DNA from: Cycas panzhihuaensis | Taxonomy: Eukaryota; Cycadophyta | NCBI GenBank assembly: GCA_023213395.1 | Contig: CM041465.1 | Span: 20,522,001-20,586,000 of the forward strand | Direction: 5' to 3' | Length of the DNA stretch: 64,000 bases | Part shown: piece after piece, positions 24,001 to 35,690 of the stretch | How positions within the stretch are numbered: position 1 is the first letter of the stretch | Layout: every line of letters starts with the position of its first letter | The notes under the pieces: model-generated | Told to the model about the DNA's origin: nothing | The model's database searches: none | What the model saw: only the letters and a program-made list of their open reading frames with translations | Translations under genes and position numbers: made by a program

Positions 24001-24311
24001 ATCCCCTCTTTATGAGAAGAGGTGTGCCTTCACCTTCACCCTCTTTCCTTGGCCATCTAGGATAGGAGGGTCCTTTTAGAGGTTACTTAGCAAATTGAGA
24101 AGATCCCTCTTTTTCCCCAGCTTCAAATCAAGGAGGTATTTACCCAGAAGGGAGTTTGTGCGCCATTTGCGAGTCCTCAAACCTACATTCTGACACACAG
24201 ATGCCCTTTATGGGTAATTATTCTTCCTTATTCTTGTAGATCCTTAGCAACAAAGTTAGTTATGTTCGCCCAATCTCTTCTAATCTAGTGACCCCTAGAG
24301 GTGAAATTCCA
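21070..24311 (+). repeat. B4 3' LTR (3242 bp)
   Basis: Starts TGTTTCCC after the polypurine tract and ends GTGAAATTCCA, matching the ends of the B1 LTR. Contains the dyad at 21621-21644 and a short (AT)n tract near 22893-22918. No coding sequence is supported. Confidence 0.85.
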
Positions 24312-24769
24312 GAATACAAGTCTCCAAATAAACCATTCTTCTAATTCATCTCAAGACCAAATGATCCATAAGGATCTATTGCTCAACATAACAAGAAGGC
24401 AAATAAAGATGATAAAGGTAAAGAAAAGTAGATCTAAGATGATGAAGATGAACCTTCAAGTTTTAACTCATCAAAGAATATTACCACTTCCTCTAATTCT
24501 TCAATAAAAGGAGCTAACAATCAATCATGTCCACCTCCTAAATGTGGGGATACCAAGAGAACCATAAATATGGTGGAGACTATAAAGAGTGTAGATCCAT
24601 ATAAATCATCTGATGATTTGATGGTAAGGAATCCTGACTTATTACCTCTAGTAACCCCCCCTCCCATCCCATTAGGTTTAGTTCCATTCCATTTAGTTTA
24701 AAGGATGGATCTTTCTCCTTAGTAAAAGAATTAAAGACCATTCCAACAGGCATATCAGTTATCGATTTA

Positions 24770-25260
24770 TTGAAGTATTACCTTGAGCAACGTCAACTTC
24801 TATTTAATGTATTGGGAGTTCTTACAATAGTTTCTTCACCCATATATATGCTTTCTTTTGACCTTGCTACCTTATCTACTCATTTTTCCCATGTGCCTAA
24901 TGATATACCTCCATTTTACATCAAGATTTTGAAGGACAATATTAATATCAAGTGAGTTATTATTGACAAGGGGTCATCTATCAATGTAATCCCTCTTCAT
25001 CTTAATGAGGATTTGGAGAGTTTTGTTTTTGACCCATGTGATTAGATTTGTCAAGGGTATGATAAGAATCAAAGGTGCCCTTAGGTCAAGTCACTCTTCC
25101 TCTAACATTGGAAGAAAAGATGGTTCTTTCTGACCTTACCATCATTGATCTAGACTTAGAATATAATATACTTTTAGGTAGACAATGGATCACCCAAATG
25201 GTAGTACTTTGTTCCTCTCTATTTGGTGAACTTAGGTTCATCTATGAGGGATAATTAAAG
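24770..25260 (+). pseudogene. F protease remnant
   Basis: Retropepsin motif VIIDKGSSINVIP at about 24955-24995, then ICQGYDKNQR, which parallels RCQGYDGSKK in B2. Frame changes and stops follow before the LEYNILLGRQW-like segment near 25160. Upstream, 24312-24769 holds a Lys/Asp-rich stretch that may be gag or linker. Nonfunctional. Confidence 0.65.
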
Positions 25261-25504
25261 ATTATTAAGCAAAAGCCTAAACCGATTAAACAACCAGTTC
25301 CTCTTATCGAGACTTTTCTAGAACTTAGTAAATCCTTGAATTCTGTGAAGTATTTCTTTCAATCGCTTGGTCTAGGTTAATACTTTGCCATTAAAACCCC
25401 TTATACCCAACTAGAGGTAAAGGATATGGATTTAGTTGAAGTCATTCCTTTGTCACTATGCTTGTCACCTACTCTTATTCCTTTAGACTCGACTAATTGC
25501 TCCT

Positions 25505-26149
25505 TGTTGGATATTATGACAACAATTATGGGGCTAACATTTTGGTATGTTTTCAATGTGGTTTCCTCCCCTAATCTTTCTCGGGGGGTTCCAAGGGGGG
25601 CAGGAGCCCCCCTTGGCTGGGAAGTGTAGGGGGCGTGGAACGCCCCCTGGTAGGAGGGGGTTTGGGGGCAATAGCCCCCGACCTAAAAAATTAGCCATGT
25701 AAACCTTATTAAAATGTAAAGAGAATCAGGGTTGTTCGATATAAATACCCTAGATTCTATGGTTGAGATTTAGGTCTTGGATGTTCCTCTTATATAGCCT
25801 ATTTTAGGGCTTTTCTTATTATGTTATAATGTAATACAATGTACTATGATGAGGGCGGCGACTGGTTGTTGTTCTTGAGAGCACTCTGCTACTTAGATGT
25901 ACTGTTTCTCCATTCTACAATAATAAAGATTGATACCTTTCCTATGTGGATGTTTCTCTAGTACACTGTTAGGGTTTTACCATGTTATATTGGGTGCACA
26001 TGTGATGTTTGACTTTTATTTTCATGTTATTATATAATCTCTGATTTTAAAACTTGCATGTAATTTTAAGCTTCGATTTCTATAACTAGTTGTAAGAATG
26101 CAATAGATCTTAGTGGTGGTTAAAGGGTTGGGACCTTATATTCTCAACA
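25505..26149 (+). mobile_element. Solo LTR C1 (645 bp), probably copia type
   Basis: TGTTGG...CAACA ends with a perfect 5-bp TSD, CTCCT, at 25500-25504 and 26150-26154. No internal sequence is present. It has three GC-rich hairpins (25590-25680), a TATAAATA box near 25740 and AATAAAG near 25920. A second copy is C2 at 51745-52379. Copia assignment is inferred from the TGTTG/CAACA ends. Confidence 0.9.
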
Positions 26150-26999
26150 CTCCTTGGTTTCTTCTTCTTCTATTTTTGATCAAGAAGTAGCTTCTTGCTC
26201 CATTGTATCTCATCAAGATCCATCCCCAATTAGGCTTTCTAGCACAAGTACCTTCCCTCTTATTCAAGCTCATTTCTCATAGGTTTTGTGCTTTCCCTCA
26301 TGCATAAATCTAGTGGTTCCTTCTGTTACCACTCATTCAGTTAATACTTCTCTGAGTCTAGTTTTATATAATTCACGTATTGATTATCCCTCATCTTTCT
26401 CTTACTCCTCTTTCTTTAAGATATGGTTGAATAGACATGCGAGGAAGATATTATTGCATTGACACCCAGATTTAGAATCAAGAGGTGAGGATACTAATTC
26501 ACTTGATATAGGTCAAAATAATCATAATACCTCCACTCTCTTTTTCTACTCATCCTCATGTGGATCCCTTGCCATCTTATCTTATTCTAATATCTTAGTT
26601 TGACTGCAACCATGGTGTGAATCATCAAGAGTTTAACCAATCATTTTCTTTAGTTTAGGAGTTTGTTGATAGGTCTATTTACTTTTCTCATGTTTCTTCA
26701 ATCATGGAGTTTGTTCTCACATATTCAAACTCTTTGTTTGATCCATCTTCACCCTTCATACCTTTCTCTTTGTCTACCTTCTAATTTAAAAACCTTCTCC
26801 TCATTAACCTCTTTCATTTGGACCATTTTAAAAATGACGAGGTAATTGTAGAGCATCTAGCAAGTTCATCTCTTAGTTTCCTATATGTACATCATAAGTT
26901 AGGTTTTTTAAGAGTTTTAGTTAATCATTCATAACCTTAAGAGTCTATTTCATCAATAGAGCCTGCCCTTCCTTATTTTAAGGAAGGGAATGCAATGTT

Positions 27000-28201
27000 T
27001 ATGGAACAAACTATTGATGTAAATTTGGAGATAAAGGATATTCCTAGAACTATTAAGTTGGGAGCTAGTTTTACTCCCTAAGAGATTACTTAGTTTAAGA
27101 ATCTCTTATGTGAGTTCTGCTTGGTTTTTGCATGGGACTATAAAGATACATAAGGCCTTGACTCCTAAATTATTGAACATAACATTACAATAATTCCTCA
27201 CATAAATTCTAAATAATAAAAATAATGCCCTATCCACTCATGCCTCTCCCTTGCCATCAAGTAAGAAGTCAAGAAGCTATTAGGAGTTAGATTCATTAAA
27301 AGTGTTAACTATTCTCAATGGGTCTCTAATATAGTTCCTATGGGAAATAAGAATAGTATGATTTGAATCTACATTAACTTTTGTGATATCAATGATACAT
27401 ACCCTAAATATAATTTTCCTCTCCTTTTTCTTGATTAGATTTAGGATTAAATAGTAGGTTTTGAGTTAATGTCACTTATGGATGGTTTTTTAGGATACAA
27501 TTAGATTTATATTGCCTCTTGTGACTGTCATAAGACCACTTTTACTATTCCTTGGGACACCTTTGTCTATAAGATTATGGCATTTAGATTGAAGAATATT
27601 GGTGTGATATATCAAAGGGCTATGGTCTATATTTTCCATGACTTAAATGGTAATATTATTGCCATATATTTGGATGATATACTCACCCTTTCATGCAAAA
27701 GATTGATCATTTGCATGATTTAAGAATAATTTTTGAAAGGTATAAAAGGTATCACGTGTGTCTTCACCCTTCCAAATGTGCTTTTGCCATCACATTAGGG
27801 AAGATTTTGGGAAATATTGTTTCTCAAGATAGGATTAGAATTGATCCTAAAAAAATTAAGGCAATTATCCAAATGCCTCCTCCCAAGACCTAAAAGTGAA
27901 TAAAATCTTTTCTAGGCAGGCTTAGTTTTCCTAGATATTTCATCATTGATTTCACCTTAGATGCTAATCCCATCACTAATCTCTTAAACAAAGATATTAA
28001 ATTGTGATTGAATCCTCAAGTTTAAGAGTCCTTTGATAAGCTAAATCAAGCCTTAGTTTCTACTCTAGTTCTTGCTCTGCCAAGGTTTAATAAGTCATTC
28101 ATTTTATACATTTTAGCTATAGAGGAATCATTAGTAGGAATGCTAGCACAAGAGGCTAATTTTGGTAAAGAAAGGGTTATCTATTTTATTAGTAGGACCC
28201 T
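27000..28201 (+). pseudogene. F reverse transcriptase and RNase H remnant
   Basis: The frame is broken many times. VSNIVPMGNKN near 27320, then FTIPWDTFVYK near 27540, the catalytic AIYLDDILTL at 27661-27690, LHPSKCAFAI near 27770, and KAIIQMPPPKT at 27860-27893 give an ordered RT. The RNase H start FILYILAIEES near 28100 also lacks the usual first Asp, as in B2 and B3. Cut at 28201 by D. Confidence 0.78.
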
Positions 28202-28544
28202 TGTTGGACCATTCCTTCTCAGAAATCTAGGCTTGTAGGAGTGATAATTAGTAGAAAATGAAGCCAATTAACACAAGTGTGCAAGTAGATCACATAAATA
28301 AATCACCAAAATGAGTACCGAAGTACTTTCTCCTTTCAAGATATCATACTCAATAACATTACGAGTGATTTAACCCTTTAAATACACAAGTAAGGGTCTT
28401 CATCCTTAATGATTTTATTGGTGGCCCTAGTGGCCTTACATCTTATTGGATGGCTTAGCAGTCCATATATATAACTTACTAAACCCCTTAATCCTTACTT
28501 GTTAGTGGTTCACGCTTGCTAAGGAAATGTGGGGTTATGTTACA
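28202..28544 (-). repeat. D 3' LTR (343 bp)
   Basis: Ends TGTTGG...GTTACA. On the minus strand it is preceded by the polypurine tract CTCAGAGGGGGGGACT (28545-28560), of a form common in chromoviruses. The left boundary at 28202 is by TG rule and loss of F homology. Confidence 0.7.
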
Positions 28545-29125
28545 AGTCCCCCCCTCTGAGACGTTGAGTCCCCATAGTGTTGGAGATGAGGATGTTGTTG
28601 GATGAACTCGTTCGATTCCCAAGTAGCTTCATTAGTATTGCAGCTAATCCACTGTACCAGGTGTTCAGAAATAGTGTGATTTAGGAGGCGGCGCTAGTGA
28701 CTGGCAAGGATTTTATCAAGAGGAATTGTAAGAGTTTACTCTTTAGAGAGAATGGGTAGGGTTATGTGGGGTGTAACTTTAGATCTAAGATATTTTTTTA
28801 GGTAGGATACATGGAAGACATTATGGATATTAGTGTTTAGGGGAAGTTCAAGGGCATAAGCAACTTCACCAATTTTGTGCAGGATCTTATAAGGGCCATA
28901 GCAGTAGGGGCTTAGTTTATGCCCTTGATGGGACTTAAGTGATTGTTGCTTATAAGGTTGGAGGTGAAGGTATACTAGATCTCCAATATCAAAGGATCGA
29001 TCAAATCGGTGGCAGTCTGCAAGTTGCTTCATTTGATTTCGAGCAGTGGCTAGATTTTGTCAAAGGGCATGTGGATGTGTGTCTACAAGATAATCGCTAA
29101 GCTTGGTAGGAATGATGATGGTCAA
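28538..29125 (-). pseudogene. D integrase C-terminus with chromodomain
   Basis: Minus strand: RQNLATARNQMKQLADCHR-type region (a TGA replaces the first Arg), then DIGDLVYLHLQPYKQQSL, KLSPYCYGPYKIL, and IHNVFHVSYLKKYL, the standard integrase C-terminal domain. After a TAA and a TAG the same frame continues into a chromodomain, with EHLVQWISCNTNEATWES as its core. The chromodomain tethers integration to modified histones in the family. Broken by three stops. Confidence 0.88.
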
Positions 29126-31734
29126 TGGTGATATCGAAGGTGCGGGTGAAAACCTACAAGCAAAGTAAGTATCACGCAAGGTGCACTATACACCATAGCA
29201 TAAGTTTAAGACCTGCAGATGATACCTAATTACCTTGGAGTGGTCCTCTATCCAAAAGAGAAAGAGGGAAAATAGGAAAGGTAGCCTGGATAAACTTGAG
29301 AGGAAGATCCTCCCACCCTTGGATGGCTGAAAGGGGAAGAGAGGAGTCCTTAAAGGTTTCCCTATGATGGAGGGGAATAGACGGGGACAAGGTAGGCGAT
29401 AGCCTACGATGTAGCCAGGTTCCTCTTAGTTATTTGACTGAGCAAATAAAGCCAAGAGAAGGAGAGAGTGAAGGGAAGAAGACAACTAAACCAAAGTTTC
29501 CTTTAACGATTCAAAAGGGAAACAGGAAAGGAAACGGGAATAGGTGTCACACATGTAAGCAAACAATATCAAGTGGAATGAAACGAAAGGGCAAGCTAAG
29601 CTTTGTAGGAAAAGGGAAGGGAGGAGTAAGTTTCCTATAGGTCCTTTCCTATGAGGGTTGAGTATACGATATGCAAGCTTACAAGCATAAATAAAAGATA
29701 GTGTTTCCCTTTTTACTTTTATGTGTGACCTACTTAACTAATACATAGATCCTAAACAAAAGTAATAAAGGGAAGTAAGAGTTAAAGGATGGATGTACAT
29801 ACCCAGAAGATGCAGCGGCCAATGGAAGACCTCACCCATACGCAACATACGTCCTTATATCAATCCACAAATGCATAGCCAAGTCTTGACATGAATAATG
29901 GGGGCTTCCTTACATTGCCCTTTGCGAAAAAAGAAAGAGAAAAATAAGAAAGCGAAAGCAAAGAGCAAAAATAGTAGATCCTACCTGGATTTGAATGTTT
30001 TATACCTTTGCAAAAGCACCATACTAACCTACACATGCATGGACTTATCCCTTCCAAGAAGGGCCTACAAAAGATAAGCTATATATATGAAAGTATATAT
30101 GTAATATTTATGTTAGAGTGTTACAGAAAAATAACTGCTGCAACAAGCTCTAAAATCCTCTCTCAAGCAAGGATATACACCAAGCAAAATAGGGTGAAGG
30201 GAAGCCTCAAGATGGATAACCCTCCACTGGGTTCTCCACATGATTCTCTAGCATATTAAGGTAATGGTAAAAGCAACTAAGGATAGCCAAGAGGTGCAAG
30301 GAAAAGAGTAACAAAGCATTTGGGAAATATGCAAGACACGAAGTTGCTATGGGCAGCAATTTGGTGCATGAACCCTTGCCAATGATATCAAGGGATACCC
30401 AACAATACAAGGGACACTACGGGGTTCCATAGAAGAGGCATGCAGGCCTGGAATTAGTGTAGTAAGGGGCTACGTGCACTTATAATCCAGCGCAGGCCTA
30501 GGGCTCAATCACTCCTAATTATCCTAAGAAGAGCATGGAGCAAGAGAAGAGAAGGTGGGAAGGGGGTACCCTTGGAGAGAAGGACTGAAAAGGGGGCCGC
30601 CCCACCTTGCTCTCTTCACCCAACCTTGTGACTCTTCTCTCACTACTCCCTTGAAGAAAATTAGTAGAGAAATAGTAGAGCTGGGAAGCAACCATCCAAG
30701 CACAATGGAAACAAGCTTTACTACAGTCGAAACCTGAAGGAAACAGGTAAACAAGACAAGAAATAGGTCCAATATGGAGACAACTTACCATAGATCTAGA
30801 GGAAAGGGGTTTGGAAGACCTACTGGGCTAATATAGAGCAGGTCTAACCCTACTACTAGTAGAGAAGAGAATGCCTGCAAGGGTTTGCAGGAGAACTTCT
30901 AACTGATAGTTAAAGGAGACACTTGTTGGATGAGTTGGAGAAGAACAACACCAAAATTACTTGATAAAACCTAGAGAGAGACTTCCCACTATGGAAGCAA
31001 GGAGTTGTAGGCAGATCCTGGCCTAGAGTTACAAGAAACACAGGCCTGAAAGTACACCTATAGAAGAAAGAGAAGAAGAGCAGAAGTTGAAGTAGGAACA
31101 GTTGTATTTGAGAGCAAAAATGACCTAAGAGGACCTTAAACTGATGAGGGTTTGGATACATATACCCATCCAAGCCCTAAGTGAGCGAATATAGTGTGAA
31201 TAGGGCTGAGGTGGATGCAAGGCCACGTGGTGATTCCACGAGAAATACGAGAATTACCACAATAGTTTTTAAAAATAACTAACAATAGTCACACTATGGT
31301 AAACTTCACAGTACCACGGTAAACTTCGCGATACCACTAAGTTTACAGCGGTGTGGGACCAAAAAGTTAAAATGGTAGAATTCTAGGTTCCAAGAGCTTT
31401 GGGAGGTGATGTAGCAGGCCTAGGAGGGGCTGGCCCTCCTATCTAGGTGGCTGAGACAGTCCAAAATGCATGTGGACAAAGGCAAGCAGAACATCAACAG
31501 GCAAAGGTCCTAGAAATGAGGTGCTAAGAGCTCAAAGTCAAGGCATAAACAGGTCATACAAACCAAAAGAAGCTTGAGGTGGTGTAGAGATGGCACGAAA
31601 GGTCGTATAGTACCATGGGGATGCCTACCTTGTGGAAAGGTAGGTCCCACTAGGGTCATCATAAGCTCACAATATGACAAGCAGCATGAACAGGCAACAA
31701 ATACAAAGTGATCATATAAATGAAGCAAGCAGTC
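29126..31734 (-). repeat. B3 3' LTR, first part
   Basis: Similar along its length to the B1 and B2 LTRs. The left end, TGGTGATATCG, is the least certain boundary. The right end is the B2 target site. A doubled copy of the dyad (GTAAACTTC...AAGTTTAC) lies at about 31308-31345. Open frames inside are shadows. Confidence 0.85.
31730..31734. repeat. B2 target-site duplication, left (CAGTC)
   Basis: Pairs with TAGTC at 48181-48185, one transition apart. Confidence 0.8.
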
Positions 31735-34333
31735 TGGAATCGCATCTACAGGATGGTCTTCTATGCTTAGAAGGATGTAACAAATTAAGGTGTGGTCGGG
31801 CTACAAATAAGACCTTAACAGCAAGAAGGAACACCATGCGGGGCGTCCGTGCACCGGAGCGCAGATTCGGGACCTACGAATGGTGCCCAATTGCCTTAGG
31901 GCAATCTTCATAAAGGATGCAAGGTGAGGCCTTGGGTCATCCCAAAAGAGGAGGCCCTCCTACCCCTTGGATGGTCGAGAAGAGGAAGAGCGACTCTAGG
32001 AAGTTGTGCCTTCTCATGGGAGGGAGAAGGCAACATACAAACAAATGTGTGTGAGATACGATGGCCTACGTGTGGGCTAGATGGGGTGTAAGGAATGTGT
32101 GGCTCATACCTAAGACCTATCTACACACAATATAAACAACTATAAAAAGAATTCGTGAATGCAAGAATAAGTTCTTTCCCTTTTTACTTCTTATGTATTT
32201 TTAGCATGTGACGTGTGCATAAAAGAAACACGGCGGAAAAGGACAAAAATGGGACAAGGAATACCTGGAGAAGAAGTGTGGTTGGGATGTTGCGACCTTC
32301 CGCTCTTTACACACTCATCCACTCAAACTTGCCATGCGGGTGAGGGGTTATCTGATGATGGTTGCCGTGAACGGACGAGAGGCTACCTTACCTTCCCCAA
32401 TCACGTGAAAGCAAAGCAACAAAAAGAGCAACGAAGGAAAAATGAAAACACTACTAGCTAGAGACTAACCTATGAAGAAGTCCATCTCCTTCGTACTTCT
32501 GTTGCAGCAAACCTGCCAAGCACAAAATAAAAGTTTCTCCCTCTCAGAAGAGGGGGTTGCCAAATATGCCTAATATATATATGAATATAGGAAGTAGATA
32601 ATAAATCAAGTTAAAGAAATATTACACTCTACTCTAAAACCTCCAAGCAAGACTCAAACCAAAGCAGCACCAAACAGTGACCAAGATGAAGAAGTTAGCC
32701 TTGGAATAACCAACTCACCCATAAGTACCTCCACGTAGCCTCAATGGGGGGGAACTAGGATGTAATATCTATGCAGGACAACAAACAAAGGAGGTCATAA
32801 ACCAACAAAATGGTGCATAAACAAACCCAAGAGATGAAGTGTTATGGGTAGCAAATTGTCAGGTTGGGGCAAGCCAAGGATCACAAACTGACCAGGATGG
32901 GTTTGAGGGCTTATGTGATGCCCAAAACCTGAGAGTATAGGTCTGAAACTAGCATGGCAAGGGCTGCCAACACTATTTCAGAACTGGAAATAAGCTCTCA
33001 ATATCCTTAGCCCAGCTCCAAAGAGAGGCATGAAGTGAAAGAGGAAGGAAGGGGAGGGTAAAACCCTTAGGGAGAAGGCCAGTAAGGGGACTGATCCTGC
33101 CTTTCTCCCTTCACCTATCCTTATACATCCCTCATGCACAGCCACCCTAGAGTGAGCTTGCAGGAAAGGAGAGGAGAAGTACTATAAAATGAGGAGCAAT
33201 AGGCAAACTCCTATGAAATGCAAAGATAGGAGCAAGGAATGACTCAACCCTACTCATAAAAGAAAGGAAAAAAGCCAAGAAACTTAAAGGACCATTGAAG
33301 GGGTACCTTGCAGCAGAAGGAAGGAGCTTGATTCTACCAGAAATCAGGAGGAAATACCTATGCCAAACAAGCTTTTCAGACCTGGGCTAAAGGGGAGGCA
33401 AACGTGGATGTAACTCTAAGATCTTGGAGCTTGATTGTTGAGATGCTATGAGTATTCTTCCTCCATGATATAGACCTACGAAAAGGGAGCTTGGAGCTGC
33501 TGGAGCAAGGCATGAGACATAGCAGGTGTCCTGTGGAAGAGGAGCCAAAGTAGAGGAGCAAATCCTGTGAAAGTTATGGAGTGAGAGCTGGAGTAGAGAG
33601 CCAAAAAATAAACTAAGAAGAAGAATAAATGGCTTAGTTTTAGAGTTTTATACTCACCCCAACCCTAAACATATGTTTATGGTTACGATGGGGGTGAGTA
33701 CCTATGGGCACCATATGGCGATTCCATAGAAAGAGTGGGAATCATCAAGGCAGTTTTAAAAAATGAGTTTAAATAGTCGCACCATGGCAAACTTTACGGT
33801 ACCATAGTAAACTTCACAGTACCACTAAGTTTGTAGCAGTGTGGGACTGAAAATCAAAATCAAGGCAGAACTAGGGCCTAGAGCCAAACAGAAAGGTGTA
33901 GAGGCTGGGTAGGCTGGGAGCTCATGCCCAGGTGGCTAGCAAGTGGCCGACAGAGAGAGACGAGTCTCAATGGGGGTCTTATCACACCTAGAAGGAGACT
34001 CAAAGTGATGACAGGTGTGTTGGCGCGAGCGGGTCATGACCAACGATGATGTTTGAGGAGCTGTGGAGGCATTGCGGGTAGTTAAGTGCCATATGGGGTG
34101 CATGACTCACTGAGGAGTTCCCCATGGTAGGTCGTCATAGGCTGAATAATATGTGGCAGGCACAAGCAACATGATTAAATAAGAAAGTAATGCGATCACA
34201 TAATCAGCAAGCAAGTATGCATCAAACAACACTCTAAACAACTCTTACCAAGTGATAGTTGAAGGTGAGAAGTATATACCTGTGCTTACCTAAGTTGACC
34301 CATCTTAAGTTGATTCCTGATAGCTGGGAAATA
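31735..34333 (-). repeat. B2 3' LTR (2599 bp)
   Basis: Starts TGGAATCGCATC, ends GGGAAATA beside the polypurine tract. Pairs with 45581-48180. A minus-strand TATAAAA is at 33646-33652 and dyads at about 33783-33832. The open frame 32213-32461 recurs in the other LTR but has no domain. Confidence 0.93.
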
Positions 34334-34350
34334 CTGCCCCCTTGGCAGTA
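34334..34350 (-). other. B2 polypurine tract
   Basis: Minus strand TACTGCCAAGGGGGCAG directly before the LTR start. 34351-34689 is untranslated spacer with nothing recognised. Confidence 0.8.
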
Positions 34351-34689
34351 GAGCCTCACCACTCGGAAGTGTGGCATGATGGCAAATGCTGGCAACCAAA
34401 ATTATTAGTAGCACATGTGTATATATATAAACCATGAACAGAATATGGACCAAGGGTGTCAGCAAGTGTCATGGTGGAATGCGTGGACAAGGGAGATGGA
34501 GACGAGGATAACATAGGGGCTGCCTATGTGTCGTCTCGAAGTCGACCTAGATAGGAAATAAATGGGAAAGGGGGATGCCCCCATCACTAGAATGCAATGG
34601 ATAATGTAAGGGTAACCAATAGGCTAGACAAATAAGCTAGGAGAAAGGCAGCTAGAGACTTGGGCAACAGATAGGCCCAGCAAGTCTCT

Positions 34690-35105
34690 CAAAGGCGGTC
34701 GCCGAGAAGAGGGAGGCAATGCTCAAGGATAAGGCAAACAAGGCTATCAGCCTTAGCATTGAGGGCCTAGGGAATATGGCAAACATCGACGGACTAGAAG
34801 CGAGCTAATAGTGACCTCGCTATCGATGCCAGGGCTCTCAAGCATGGGCACCGCACCTGGTAAACCTAAGTGAGATGAGACACCACTACTTGGGAGTCGC
34901 AAAGAAGGATGATGGGTCTGTGATGGAAATGTAATGCATTAGTGAGGGCTTTAATAGTAGCCATGTACTCAACTTCATTATTGGTTACCTTGAGAAGGAA
35001 GATTCCAGAGCGCAGGTAGTCATGCCCAGAGGAATCACAGAGTATCCATGCTAGCAGAAGGACTGTGATTACCGCAGCCTTCGCCATGAAAATGAAAAGA
35101 GCCAT
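34690..35105 (-). pseudogene. B2 second RNase H
   Basis: Minus strand. WILCDSSGHDYL, then TNNEVEY with the catalytic Glu, then LLCDSQVVVSHLT with the Asp, and NAKADSL near 34755. The N-terminal FI(D)GG segment is frameshifted, and TAG and other stops follow VSHLT. It lies 340 bp from the LTR and 3.7 kb downstream of the integrase stop in sense orientation. Expression would need a spliced or separate RNA, which is inference. Confidence 0.82.
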
Positions 35106-35625
35106 GAATGAGAACGACTTCTCTACTGGAAAGAAGTATAACGAAACTAGAAAAAGAGGCGATAAGAGGACTCTGTATCATTAGTGTTAGTGGCTACAAA
35201 GGGGTATGAAGGCCTAGCAATGAGGTGACCCAAAAGTAGGGAAGGCTACCCCACCAACGAGGAAGAAAACGATAAAAAAGGGGCCCCGAGGAGCCCAAAC
35301 TAGCTTAAAGAAGCACGAAGGGGTGCCAGGCTGGAGGGGACACTCCTTATGGGAGTTCCAAGAGCAAAAATAGGTGGCGAAAATGAGTCCAGGGTGGCGA
35401 AATGAGCCAAATAAGTATAAACTTAGGCATGTAGGGGAGTGGCACACAAATCGAGACGAAAGGGGCTTCGACAAAAATGGGCTATTCGTGGCATCATTAA
35501 TGCACCAAAGGAAATGGGTCGAAAGGAGACCATGGAGACAAAAAGGGGAACTAGGCCAGAAAGTAATGCTGGCCAGGGTGAAAATGCGGTCTCGAAGGCT
35601 GCCTTAGGGAGAAAAAAGGAGGAAG

Positions 35626-35690
35626 TGCCCAACAGGGGCCTCGCCTATATAAGGAAAAATAAATGAAAAGGATTTCATTTTCACGAGCTT
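35626..35690 (+). promoter_or_regulatory. B2 antisense promoter with TATA box
   Basis: GCCTATATAAGGAAAA with TATATAAG at 35646-35653, followed by TTTCATTTTCACGAGC. Homologous to the B1, B3 and B4 blocks. Confidence 0.7.

Larger units (their letters stand above)
16837..24311 (+). mobile_element. Family B element B4, 3' half
   Basis: Plus-orientation relative of B1-B3. It starts where B1 interrupts it, in the spacer downstream of the antisense gene. It contains that gene on the minus strand, the antisense TATA box, the second RNase H (+), a decayed polypurine tract and a 3' LTR to 24311. Its 5' half should lie off-window beyond B1. Confidence 0.88.
24312..28201 (+). mobile_element. Element F, ancient Tat-like fragment
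   Basis: Plus-strand remnant of gag end, protease, RT and the start of RNase H. It is interrupted by solo LTR C1 and cut at 28201 by D. Its protease and RT are recognisably related to family B but far more decayed. No LTR of F is seen. Confidence 0.78.
28202..29125 (-). mobile_element. Chromovirus element D, 3' end
   Basis: Minus-strand 3' end of a short-LTR Ty3/gypsy chromovirus: integrase C-terminus, chromodomain, polypurine tract and 343-bp LTR. The upstream part is cut off by B3 at about 29125; the remainder should lie beyond B3, off-window. Confidence 0.85.

Noticed and set aside
32213-32461. Open frame repeated at 46122-46307
   Set aside because: The two are the two LTRs of B2, so the similarity is LTR duplication and not gene conservation.
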